The notes below the pieces were generated by a model, which saw only the letters and a program-made list of their open reading frames with translations, had not been told where the DNA came from and did not search any database. Positions 9,740 through 19,955 of a DNA stretch of 24,393 nt are shown one piece after another; position 1 is the first letter of the stretch, and the number at the start of each line of letters is the position of its first letter. The position numbers and the translations under genes were made by a program. This DNA comes from Eremomyces bilateralis CBS 781.70 (Eukaryota > Ascomycota > Dothideomycetes > Eremomycetales > Eremomycetaceae), in NCBI RefSeq assembly GCF_010015585.1, contig NW_022985068.1:1159568-1183960 (forward strand). The letters are read 5' to 3'.

Positions 9740-10303
9740 ATGGGCCAAGATCCTTCACTACGTAACAATCTTGCCACGGTGCATCGTTACATTACGACGC
9801 ACAACAGCGATGGCAAGGCCATTTTCAGCGGCAGTCAACCCGAAACTCTAGATCCGACGCCGTTGCCGGATGGAAGGGCAGAATTTCGTTTGGGATTCGC
9901 AACCCACAAATTTCCGATTCAACTCACCGGGGACCCGGACCTGGGATTCTATGCGGACAAGCTGGCCAACCCGCCGGGCCTGAACCTCTCGAACGGCTCG
10001 GTACTCCGATACGTGGACATGCCTCCAAACTCAGTGTCGCCTATGCATCGAACGGTCAGTCTGGATTATGGAATCGTCCTGGAGGGCCAGATCAGCCTCA
10101 TTCTAGACAGTGGAGAATCCAAGGTCATGGAAAAGGGTGACTGTGCGATCCAGCGAGGGACGAATCATGCATGGCACAATCAGCATGCGACAGAGTGGGC
10201 GCGGATGGTGTTCATTCTGCTTCCCTGTTTTCCCATTGAGATACAGAACGCAAGATTGGGGGAAAATTTGGGAGATATGAACGGAGTTCCGGCCTCAACT
10301 TAA
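9740..10303 (+). CDS. Single-domain cupin protein
   Basis: Intronless, 187 residues, starting at the ATG in a good context (GCCATGG); the frame extends upstream without another ATG. The C-terminal half is one cupin_2 beta-barrel. Motif 1 is around residues 95-120 (PPNSVSPMHRTVSLDYGIVL, with the metal-type His in MHRT). Motif 2 is around 132-145 (GDCAIQRGTNHAWHN, second His). Small cupins of this kind occur beside fungal aromatic-degrading and tailoring enzymes, where they may act as dioxygenases, isomerases or cyclases; most are uncharacterised. Sharing a promoter with the MFS carrier suggests a role in the same pathway. The exact reaction cannot be told from sequence. Confidence 0.88.
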   Translation: MGQDPSLRNNLATVHRYITTHNSDGKAIFSGSQPETLDPTPLPDGRAEFRLGFATHKFPIQLTGDPDLGFYADKLANPPGLNLSNGSVLRYVDMPPNSVSPMHRTVSLDYGIVLEGQISLILDSGESKVMEKGDCAIQRGTNHAWHNQHATEWARMVFILLPCFPIEIQNARLGENLGDMNGVPAST

Positions 10304-11135
10304 TCAACCTTAATGTGACAGAGGTTTCGCTGCCGTGTTGTCCCAGTCCAAATGCCAAGCACCATACCCTTGTCTAGTGCAGGCGTAGTTGATGAGCTTA
10401 TTTCAACGAAAATCATACACAGCTCCGTACGGAGTATTCCCTTAGATATCAAATTTTGCCCCCCAAATTGAAGCTTAAATCTAGCACCTCAAGAACTGCG
10501 TTTTAAATCGCCTTCGGAGTTAGTTAGGAGCTATGCGATGTATACATAAGTCTAGGTGTATATTTCGGAAGCGTATAACTTACGCGTTGTGAGGATATTT
10601 AAATGTACATTTTGGGCTTGGAGAGTTTTGGTGTGGGCCGATGACTAGGGTGGGCTGGTGAGTGGTTGAACACAGCAGAGTGCCAATTAATTAACTTAGT
10701 TGTGTTCAGGAAACTAACCATCCGCTTCGGCATCGACACGTACCCGCCCCCGCCGCCATCACTCACGTCCCGCACGACGCTGCAGCTCATCTTTACCATC
10801 CAGTCATTGCTACTTCATACTGTTGATATATTTAGCTCCGATGATGTCCTTTGAACGAGCCCTAGGCTGCGATTGCGTGCCGACCGTCACTTGAAGCCGA
10901 ACCGGTCAGGTTTACGGTGGGGCCTCATGTCGAACTTCGGCCTCGCGCCATCGAGCTCAGCCTTCTAGCTCTTAGAATCAATTCCAAGTTTCGTAATGCC
11001 TCTTTCCACATACGAGAGAACACATTAGCCTGGAGGCCCCAAAAGTAACTTTCAAGTTTCAACGAACGACACCTGTGCGAAAGTTCCCTCGTATGCGCCA
11101 GGGTACAGGAAATCCTCGCAGCGAAGTCTGGAGCC
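10304..11135. other. Spacer between the cupin and HET genes
   Basis: 832 bp with no recognisable gene on either strand. The left half is AT-rich and probably includes the cupin 3' UTR; the right part should hold the HET-gene promoter. It appears to be the right border of the five-gene metabolic cluster, since the next genes belong to unrelated families. Confidence 0.5.
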
Positions 11136-13485
11136 ATGGATCAACACGACCCATCCGCTGGTGTGCCATCCGCCAAGTGCCCACTTTGTGAGCAGTTCGC
11201 AACGGCAATATCTTCGCTCCAGTCACGACAGCCCGAGCAATTCGATCTAGTCCCTCTCGAGCTTTTCTCGGGCCAAATACTTTACGAACGAGCAGACGAG
11301 GTCGACGGATACGACTTGTTCTCAGGACTGTATCTTGCGGAAAACTCGCAATGCTTAACATGTACAGCATTAACAGATAGCATCGTCCACAGAGCCTTGC
11401 GCGAGGTTTCGGATCCGGTTTCGACGCTGAAGTCATCAAAACTTTCGTTGAATGGGCCTATGTGCGCGACGGGATGTTTTATCCTTGACGTAAGTCATGA
11501 TACCCTTCCAATCAAAACATGCCCTGACTATGACATAGATCGAGACCACAACCGAAAGGTACGAGCTGCGTATCGTTCCCTCGTCTTTCGCCAACTCATC
11601 GAAACCTGATCCCTCGCTTATTGATTTCGGCATGATTCGAAGCTGGGTGCAAACCTGCGATTACCAGCACGCTGGACAATGTCACACATTCTCAAGCGAG
11701 CGAAAGCGCTGTTACGTCAACATGCTGATGATCGATGTGGTTGAGTCGTGCATTGTTGCGATTCGTGTGGGTCAATATGTGCCTGAATATACCGCGCTCA
11801 GTTACGTATGGGGCAAGGTTGAAACACTCCTCTGTACTAAAGCAAACCATCAGGATCTGAAGATTCCTGGTTGCCTTGATACAGCTCCATTCTCGCTTAC
11901 TCTAGCGAGAACAATTAGGGATGCAATGTCGCTGACAAAATCTCTCGGGCTGAGATATCTCTGGGCCGACATGCTTTGCATAGTCCAAGATGACCCGTCC
12001 GATAAAGTCGTTCAGCTTCCAAACATGGCGAATATCTACGGAGATGCATATTTCACCATCGTTGCAGCTGATGGAACAGATGCTCGAAGCGGCATTCCAG
12101 GTATAAGTAGACATTCCCCTCGCACGTTTATACCACCTCTGCTTCATTTTAACACCTTCTCTTTGGCCGCAAACTTCGCAGTGAAACCTAATGCAGAGGA
12201 AATCAGGGAAAAAGTATGGCACACACGTGCATGGACGATGCAAGAGCGTGCTCTGTCACGACGCACATTGATGTTTCTAGATCAGACCGTCAGCTGGACG
12301 TGCATGCAAGCGTCTTTCGACGAAGAAACGTTCATCCCAGCTTCGAGTGATAGCGTCAAGGCTTGCTATTACTGCCAGTCAAGCAGCGCCTCGGATACGA
12401 GCTTCTTGAGAATAGCCAAGTGGCCCCATCTCGACAATTACTCTGAGCTGGCGTCTTATTTCACGGAACGCTCAATGACCCGTTCGGACGATATGCTTAA
12501 TGCATTCGCCGGGATTCTTGCTGCACTGCGACCATCATTTCCCCATGGATTTTTCCAAGGCCTCCCGGAATTCTTCTTCGATGTTGCACTTTTATGGCGC
12601 AGATTCGAATCGGATCACAGTCGTCGCGCGCGCCGGCCCTTCCGCCGATGCTCCAAGCCAGGCAAGAAGTGGGCTTCTACTCATTTCGCAAGCTGGTCCT
12701 GGGCTGGGTGGGAAGATTGTCGCGTTCAGTGGCCAATGCTCTATAGCGATGCAGTGGATTGGGCGATGGAAGTCATTCCGATTTCACCTGTAACATCGTG
12801 GCAAAAAGTGAATAAGCACGGTAGTCTCTCAGCAGTACGGAACAGCTTCTATCAGCATCGTATTTCAGCCCAAGACTCTACTCACTTAGAACTAGAGGAA
12901 GGTTGGGAGAAAATCGACCAAGAAACTTCGCTACCATCCTCCGCGGATGGGTCATCCCGGTTCAAGCACCCCCTTGCTCCCGGTGTAAAGTTCCGCTACC
13001 CGATTCCCATCGCCAAGTTGACCTCGGAGCGGCCAACGCTAGATCTTCACTCCATGCACCTCAGATTCAGCAGTACAATTTGCATTTTTACATTCCGTGA
13101 GGAGGTCCTAGGCGTCCCATTCCCCCAAGGATCAATATACACAGCCAAAAAAGTTTGGGCAGGCTTCATGCACGACATCCAGACTCCAGTTCTGGCGGAA
13201 GATCTCAACCCACTGGCTTGTGAGGTCGTCGCTATCAGTACTGGTTTCGTCAACATCAAACGCGAGCGTTTGCTCGACAAATGGGAACTTGCCCGGGTTG
13301 AAGATGTGGTTCCAGAAGTTGCACACTTTTCGCAGATTAGAGACGCTGGAGATGTATATCACTTTTACAACGTGATGTGGTTAGCGTGGGAAGATGGGAT
13401 AGCGTATCGGAGGGGCATTGGGAGGGTGTGGAAACCGGTCTGGGAGCAACAAGAGCTGAAGCAAATGGAAATCACTCTCGGCTGA
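11136..13485 (+). CDS. HET-domain (heterokaryon incompatibility) protein
   Basis: Two exons (11136-11489 and 11539-13485) with a 49-nt intron (GTAAGT...CATAG) join to 766 residues; the ATG sits in AGCCATGG. The N-terminus has two CxxC pairs (KCPLCEQ near residue 15 and CLTC near 70), as in many fungal HET proteins, possibly binding zinc. The HET domain spans about 200-360, with its three hallmark blocks: YTALSYVWG (202-210), LGLRYLWADMLCIVQDD (254-270) and RAWTMQERALSRR (348-360). The rest is the variable C-terminal region, with no NACHT, WD40 or other known partner seen. HET proteins trigger regulated cell death on non-self recognition after hyphal fusion, and the domain is TIR-like. Most paralogues in a genome are not proven incompatibility genes, so the specific trigger is unknown. 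Confidence 0.93.
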
Positions 13486-14708
13486 TTTCTGGACCGACAC
13501 TCCTGCGAACAGTCCTGCAGTCTCAATACCTGGATGTGCTGCATTGCCTGACTCTTTTTAATTGTGGCTGGCTTATTTCCAACCCAGCAGCAACACAAGC
13601 GTGCGTCAGCCACCGTAACAACTCAACCTTCAAGTCCGCCCTCAAGACCAAGCGACCCATCGGAGGCACCATGCTCTAACGCAAAATTTGCAACTTGAAA
13701 GGCTTTTATAGAGATCTACGGCTATGGGCTACAAAGCCCAAGCCTTTATATGACAAACATCTCAAGGACGTTTGAACATATATACGTTAAGCCATCGATC
13801 AGTTTTTGCCATGACGTGAGACTATTCAAGCCATCCCGGTTCCCTGGGCTTATCTTCACACTGAAATTGGTGCTATCGTTATTAGTGTACCATCCCTTTC
13901 AAATACTAGAACAGCTATTACAGAGCCTCAACATGCTCAGTATCACCGCGCGGCGCTGAGTTCAGGTAAGGCATGGATAACATATAATCTGCAGAACCCA
14001 CTGTGGTCACCCTCAGAGTATCGTCCACTATGCTCAGCAGTATTGGGGAAGACAATCGGCATCGGTGTCGGATCTGGAAAGGTACGGCTGTGCAACCTGG
14101 AGCTAGATGAATCTGAGGGATGCGGGAATGATAGTATAGAGGGAACTACGGAGTACCGAAGTTCATTTCAAAAGCTCTTTCATCCCTTCGAAACTCGAAA
14201 GTACTTGACCACCAACAATTTGTGTTACGCGTAGCGGAGTGAAAGGGCCAAAAACGCACCGAAAATCGAGGGGCATCGATGGAAGGTAAAAGGAAATAGT
14301 CGCCACCACAATCCGAGCCCTGCCTGACTTACCCACACGAAATCTGTACCTACCCGGACCTAGTAACGTGGATTCATGGCTGTCAGTCGTAGGGACAGGG
14401 TATAACTCAATTGCCCTCATCGGTTTTCGGTCACTATGGGCGCTGGAAATGGAAAGAATTTGTGTTCGACCTTCCACCATCAAGCAGCCCCAGCAAATTT
14501 TGCACGTCGTAGACTTCTCATCGAAAACAGTCCTCCCGATGTGGGGGGAAAATGGCCCGAAAAGGGTCAGGGTTAGTGGCAGTCTCTCGGAAAAGCCAAG
14601 GATCCCTCACTGTTTGAGCGGAGGAGGAGGAATCCATTCTTGTTTATGTTAATGTAGACCGTTGTATCAACCTTCTCGATCCGTTGTTATACTCACCTCG
14701 TCGACTCC
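13486..14708. other. Spacer between the HET and ALDH-like genes
   Basis: 1.2 kb with no recognisable gene. A perfect 6-bp-stem hairpin with a 4-base loop (13725-13740, TGGGCT/AGCCCA) is the only local structure noticed. Short open frames on both strands (for example 13750-13959 and, on minus, 14163-14483) show no known family. Confidence 0.5.
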
Positions 14709-16450
14709 ATGGCTGCAGATATTGACCGAGTCTGCGCTGCAGCAGTAGACGGCCGTCTAAGAAACCCAATTTGGCGCAAAGAACAGCTCTTCCAACTCCA
14801 TCAAGCATTTGCCAAAGATGCAGACAAGATACAGGCTGCAATTTTGCAAGACTCACACGGTTCAGTGGCCGAAGTAGCAGTCGAACTTCGCCTCGCATTG
14901 GACGCGTTAAAGAAATGCTACCTGTCACTCGACCTCGACAAAGAACTAGAGATGGAATACCGAATAGCTAAGGGATTGGACGACCAAGATCGAAGCGACT
15001 GCCCAGGCCTCGTATACATTGAACCTACGCCGCATACTATGTTTTTTTCTGTGGTAGCAGCACTTGCTCCTGCAATAGCAGCAGGAAACTGCGTCATTCT
15101 ACTAGTGAGCTGCCCTTTTATTCACGCAGAGACAATGAGTCCTCACAAAAATTCATATAGCTCGAAAACACAATGAGAGCGGTGCCTACACTACTTCGCA
15201 CGATGCTGCCTCCTGCACTGGATTCTGACATTTTCTCCATTGCCCGAACCAAAGTGGCCGATCCGGACGTGCTGAGCAAGTGTACTCAAGTCCTCCAGAA
15301 TGGCATCGATGCGGTATCGACCGTCTTTCACCTCGTCTCCCAACCCAATGGGCTCGTGGTTGCAGTTGTAGATCGGACGGCAGACATCACGCAAGCCGCC
15401 CAAGCTTTGGTCATGGCTCGCTTTGCGTACGGGAGCGCCTCTCCGTACGCGCCAGGGCTTGTTCTTGTGCACGAAACTGTGAAGAAACAATTTTTGCTGG
15501 AGACCATGAAACACTCAATCAGAATGCTGCCGGAGCACAGCCTTGCGTCAGGCAAGCAACGCAATCAGTTCTCCAACGGAGACCCAGCGGGAAATTTGCA
15601 CAGTGGCCAAGACAAAGATGGAGTCCGAATCATCTTTCCGAGCTCGGCTGCGGCCATAGTCGAAGTGGAGAATAGGTTCGTGTGCATCAGGTGTCTTCTA
15701 CCAGTAGCACTTTCATGACACTCATCAGGGACTCTTCTCTTGCGCAGAAACTGAGCGAACAATGCCTCTGCGTCTGTTCAATCACGAGCTTAGATGACGC
15801 AATCGACTTTTCGAATCGGTATGTGTTAGCAATTTCTCAGTTTCCTCTCCTCATACCTGAAATGAGAAGAAGCCAGCCCGAGATCTCGCTGACAACGGGC
15901 TGCAAATGCAGGTTGAGTGAATCACCAATAGCATGTTTCGCTTTTGCGTCAGCTCAAGCCGCAAAATATATATGCCAATATGTCAGATCTGACATTGGTT
16001 TCGTCAACCACATCCCTTTTGAGCTCTTGGGTACGTGGGGTCGCTTCCTGCGAGTTGTTGATCTCCCGTTTCAAATTAAAATCTTAACCTTTCACAGTTG
16101 GTCCCGCTGCCCCCATCAACCGTCCATTCTCCCTCGAGAGTCGATACTGCCCCTCCTTCTTCAGTAAACCTACTCCTCGCTTCGTCAAATCTAGCGCACA
16201 GTCCATACTGTTCCAAGCAGCGGTACTAGAAAGCAATGAAGTCGCAATATCTCGAATTTTAGAAGGGGCCGTCGAGAAGTTACCCGAGCCGAAGCGACCG
16301 AAGCGGCTGATCCCACGTGGATTTTTCGAAGAAGGCGTCCGAACCGGGGCCATTGTTGTATTCTCGCCGCTGTTAATATCAATGACTGCGGCGGGTTACT
16401 TCGGAGCCAAAGCACTGTACTATCGAGTTCTGCAGTACCCCCGCATTTAA
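14709..16450 (+). CDS. Aldehyde-dehydrogenase-fold protein lacking the catalytic cysteine, C-terminal membrane segment
   Basis: Five exons (14709-15104, 15161-15675, 15729-15818, 15912-16030, 16098-16450) join to 1473 nt, 490 residues, the normal ALDH length. All introns are GT..AG. For the third intron an acceptor at 15869 would also keep the frame, but the one at 15911 gives the better fit. Recognisable ALDH parts are the N-terminal helical region, PTPHTMFFSVVAALAPAIAAGN (about 107-128), LENTMRAVPTLL, DRTADITQAAQ (203-213) and the C-terminal GFVNHIPFELL. Where active ALDHs read GQxC, this one reads GSASPYAP (223-230), and the ELGGK glutamate motif is replaced by SQPNG. It should therefore be a non-classical or inactive ALDH-fold protein. 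The last ~35 residues (GAIVVFSPLLISMTAAGYFG...) form a probable tail anchor. The function is unknown. I recall fungal relatives with the same substitution, so it may be a subfamily trait. Confidence 0.85.
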
Positions 16451-17460
16451 TAGTCGTTACGTTTGGCATGGTAGGGACCTTGTTGCACTTCTACCAGGAA
16501 GATACGACAGACGAATGTTGCAAACATCTTTCATCTCAATTAGGAATTGTTCCTGGTAGTGATGTCCTCCAAAGGTGCCATACGGCGTTGAATGAGGACG
16601 GGATAAATACGTCGGAGGTTGGAGATTTCACACTGGTCGTCGTTACAAACACCGCGCCGATGGGTCGAAGTCCTTCATATTACATATATCGCTAGTTTCC
16701 CTACGTAATAGTCCATTTATTCGACTACAATGGCGGATTCATGAAATTGAATGGGTTAAAATCCAGATGTGTGTACTTATTCGACTATTCCTATCTCGTC
16801 ATGCTGACATTTGGCGACTCAAGACCGATAGCCGACTCAACGTGGTTTTATCACAGGTTCTATTCGCTTTAATTGTGTCAGTAGGAGCAGTCCACGCTTG
16901 TTAATCTACATCTTTAACCTCTCCAGTCGCTACATTTCAGTCTTATCAGCTAGGGATGCCAACATATCCTTAGATGTGAATCACCATACTACCGCATATT
17001 ACATTACAGCGGACCTAAACGGGGTAAAGACTGTTAGTGCAATGGAAACTAACCAGAGGCCCTTGAATTCCTGTTAAATCATAAAATGAATCTTCTGGTG
17101 TGGACGTCAAAGGGCAAGATTTTCCACACCTTCGCTTTGACGGACTGTTCCCTGAGGCTCATGGGGGACTGAAGACAGTGGAGTTCTTCCGGCTTGATTT
17201 CGCGACATTGTGCCACTCACGTACCAATAATATGGGGAAAGTGCATGGGAGAACCCTGGCCATACTACGGCTATTGGTAATAGAGAATAGCTCCTGCGCC
17301 ATTTGCTCCGGTGGTTGATCTTCAATGAGGTACTACCAGTCACTAGCACTTCAATACGCGGTCTTCCGTGCTTTTGACACCTTTACGAATGGTTAGCAAC
17401 TACACATGGCTACAACTGTTGACCGCCTTATGAGGATGGTCTCGTTTTAGCATTGCTTGC
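16451..17460. other. Gene-poor stretch after the ALDH-like gene
   Basis: About 1 kb, locally AT-rich, with no recognisable protein or RNA gene. A 75-codon frame just after the ALDH stop (16468-16695) has no family resemblance and is treated as chance. The stretch borders the Fot1/pogo remnant and may contain older, unrecognisable repeat debris. Confidence 0.45.
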
Positions 17461-17469
17461 TATTCTTAC

Positions 17470-17880
17470 CATAGTTAACTAGTTGGTTAACTAGCGTAAC
17501 CCACCAGCGAGTCGCCCAAACCACCGAGTCGCCCATCTCAACCATGGCCCACTACTGTAATCTGAATATCTCAACAACTACTGAAGTCTTTTATTAATTA
17601 GGAAGTAGGCTAGGTTCTACGTTTTCTAATATAGCTAATTGAGCGCGTATTAGCGCCATTGATCACCTTCTTTTTGCGTTGTTTACGCTTTGATAGCGTC
17701 TCATTTGCCTTCCGAAGCTTTCCTATCTCAACCTCCATGATTGAAGCTCCGTGCGCGATCATTTGAACACCCTTTTCAAGGCTTGAAAAGCTTTCTAAAA
17801 AGCAGTGTTGGGGAAGTATTTTGATCTCTTTGAAGGCGCTGTCGTATTGCGTTGAATACGCCTTCCTTACTTAGCCCGAT
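17470..17880 (-). mobile_element. Fot1/pogo-type DNA transposon remnant (3' end)
   Basis: Read on the minus strand, about 17880-17610 encodes the C-terminal tail of a Fot1/pogo (DDE_1) transposase: SLEKGVQMIAHGASIMEVE, then IGKLRKANETLSKRKQRKK, ending in a stop at 17610-17612. The pattern KGxxxMxH...LxxANExxxKRKxRKKK is the usual end of these transposases. Downstream lie two near-identical 16-bp direct repeats (17503-17518 and 17520-17535, core CGAGTCGCCCA) and a near-palindrome of AGTTAACTAG type (17473-17492), as expected of subterminal and terminal sequences. The catalytic DDE core and the opposite end are absent, so it is a dead fragment. The exact outer end is uncertain. Confidence 0.75.
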
Positions 17881-18079
17881 GAAACATCATGAGACAAATT
17901 ATAGCAGCATGCTATGTCCTAATACTACAGGACCCGGCCGCTCTATATGGGACATTACCAACCGAAGGGCCTTTGAAGCCCGCATCGATGCTTTGTTCCA
18001 CGCAAATCTCGTACCTGAGCCTCGCACTCTTACCAGTACACACTGGCCGTAACAATGTGGAGAAGATGATCTCCCGTTT

Positions 18080-19827
18080 GGGGTAGAGCTGTAGCTCTCG
18101 GATAATTTTGCCTTTATCTCTGCTTGTGAATATGATGTTGGTTACGTTACTGTTGCCACCATCGAGCAGGCGAGGGGAAAGGAAAGGGAATATACTTTAC
18201 GCCTTGCTGCGAACGAGGGTGTACGGTCTATGTGACCGTGTTAAAACGGCTCTTATTGAATTACTTCATGTCCTAGAAAAGTGTGCGACAAAAGGTAGTA
18301 GTACCATATTCATAACTATCTATAGACCATGCTGACGTTTGTTCCAGAGCTCTCGCGCAAGCAGTATGCTGAACAGTCTTTCGATATAATCGTCAACCTG
18401 AATATGAATCGAATATACGGTCGACTCGAATCAGCCCACTTTCAACGTCCAGCTTATGATCGTGGCTCTCATCGAGGTCCGCTGACAGTCCGCTTGAAAG
18501 GGTTACCCACCGGCGCAATTCCAATCTGCAAGATGCATCTTACAAAACTCTCTCTTGAAGTAGACGCATTGCACGAATCTTTTCTTCGGCTAGAGAAATC
18601 GGGACCGGTAGAAACTACAGATACCATTAAAACCGTTGTGAAAAACGTTTATAAAATAACTATCGATGGCATATCACTTCCACGACGGCTCAGCGAAATC
18701 GGGTTGTCCAGAACTGATTCGCGTGAGACTCGCGAGGTTAACAAAATCGCAAATTACTGGCGTATGTCTCACTTTTGCTCATCTTACCCGCTCATACCGC
18801 AGTCTATTCAGAAGGCTGCGATTGGAAATTCTGAAACCATACATGCCGCTCCAGGAGACTAACCAAAAACGATATATCCACGCAGAAATTCAAATGGTTG
18901 TCTACTACGAAACATCTTCAGCTACCGTATGGCCTCGTGCACTAGGCTCTTCTAAGGAAGCCTGCTATTTGTGCTACTCTTTTATCAAGGCTCATGGCTC
19001 GTTCTTCGTTTCTAAGGCACGTCGCCAGATATTCCACCAGTGGACTGTTCCCGACCTCAGTACCTACACAAATGCAACATTACAGCGATTTCGCGCAGCG
19101 CTCAGCGCTGTTAACCAGGTTGTCAGAAGAGACATGAGGAATGCAGAACTCCTTCCGTCCTCGTGGAAATTCCCATTACAGAGCTCGATTCATTTACACA
19201 AAATAGAGCTTCCCACACCTTCTTTGATCACAGTCGTATCTAGCACTGAAACTGGGATAGGAACGGTTTCCACTGCCTCTCGCAACCCACACGAGAGCGC
19301 CGGCCTCCTTGATGAAGCCCAAGCAGATCATGGCTCTGCAGCAGGAGTTCGATATGCAGACACACCAGTGATACCTAAACGAGCAACAATTCATAGGAGT
19401 GAAACTACCTTATCCGCTGCAGAGCTATCTAATTTAGTAACAGTCGACCTGACGCCTATCTCTCCGGAACATGTTTCTCTAGGCTGGCTGAATCTGCACA
19501 TCTATCTAGACAACCTTTCTCTGATGGACAGGAACACTATCCAAGCTTCGGCTATGACCGCCACTCGCTTTTCGAGAGCTAGTGTTTGCTTCGAGCTATT
19601 CCAGAACCGGAATGACGCCAGAGGGGATATAAAGAGCGAGTATTTTGACGTCGGAGACAGCACCTAGAGAAAAGATAGCCATTACAATTCCGCATAGCAC
19701 GTCTGGGGAAGGTGTATCGAACACGGAGTTTATACTCTCGGCTAGAACCAGAAACCCTATACGAGTGAGATATATGTACGTGGCACGAAGCACTAGATTC
19801 AACTCAATGATTAGGATGGTTGATTGA
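18080..19827 (+). pseudogene. Broken OTT_1508-like deaminase-fold gene
   Basis: A fungal gene of the OTT_1508-like deaminase family (cytidine-deaminase fold, zinc site HAE plus CxxC). The HAE triad is encoded at 18879-18887 within YIHAEIQMVVYYE, and the CxxC at 18963-18974 within EACYLCYSFI. Upstream are the family's N-terminal region, with a segment like VTVATIEQARGKEREYTLRLA, and a charged helical stretch. Downstream is a long serine/threonine-rich C-terminal part. One intron with good signals (donor, GCTGAC branch site and CCAG acceptor) is still visible near 18300-18345. The coding potential is split among frames by about four breaks, so it is read as a decayed copy, although the deaminase core is well preserved, which suggests recent loss. 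The 5' boundary is uncertain and may reach 17879. The family is proposed to act on nucleic acids or in defence; the fungal role is not established. Confidence 0.78.
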
Positions 19828-19955
19828 TGCTGTAAGATGCTTGGGCTCCACGCGTAATGCGACACGATGCAACGTTACATAATCTTTAGTCTACTTTGGT
19901 TCAGGACCTGAGGAAGAGAAACCAATGGTACTGGGCGAACTAGGGCCTCTTCGGT

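Noticed and set aside
13725-13740. Perfect short hairpin TGGGCT-ACAA-AGCCCA
   Set aside because: A six-base stem is expected by chance in this much DNA and has no known role in fungal termination.
14709-16450. ALDH-like gene as a pseudogene
   Set aside because: Raw frames are interrupted, but four normal introns explain every interruption and the total length is divisible by three.
16468-16695. 75-codon frame just after the ALDH-like stop
   Set aside because: No recognisable family; it starts inside the likely 3' UTR.
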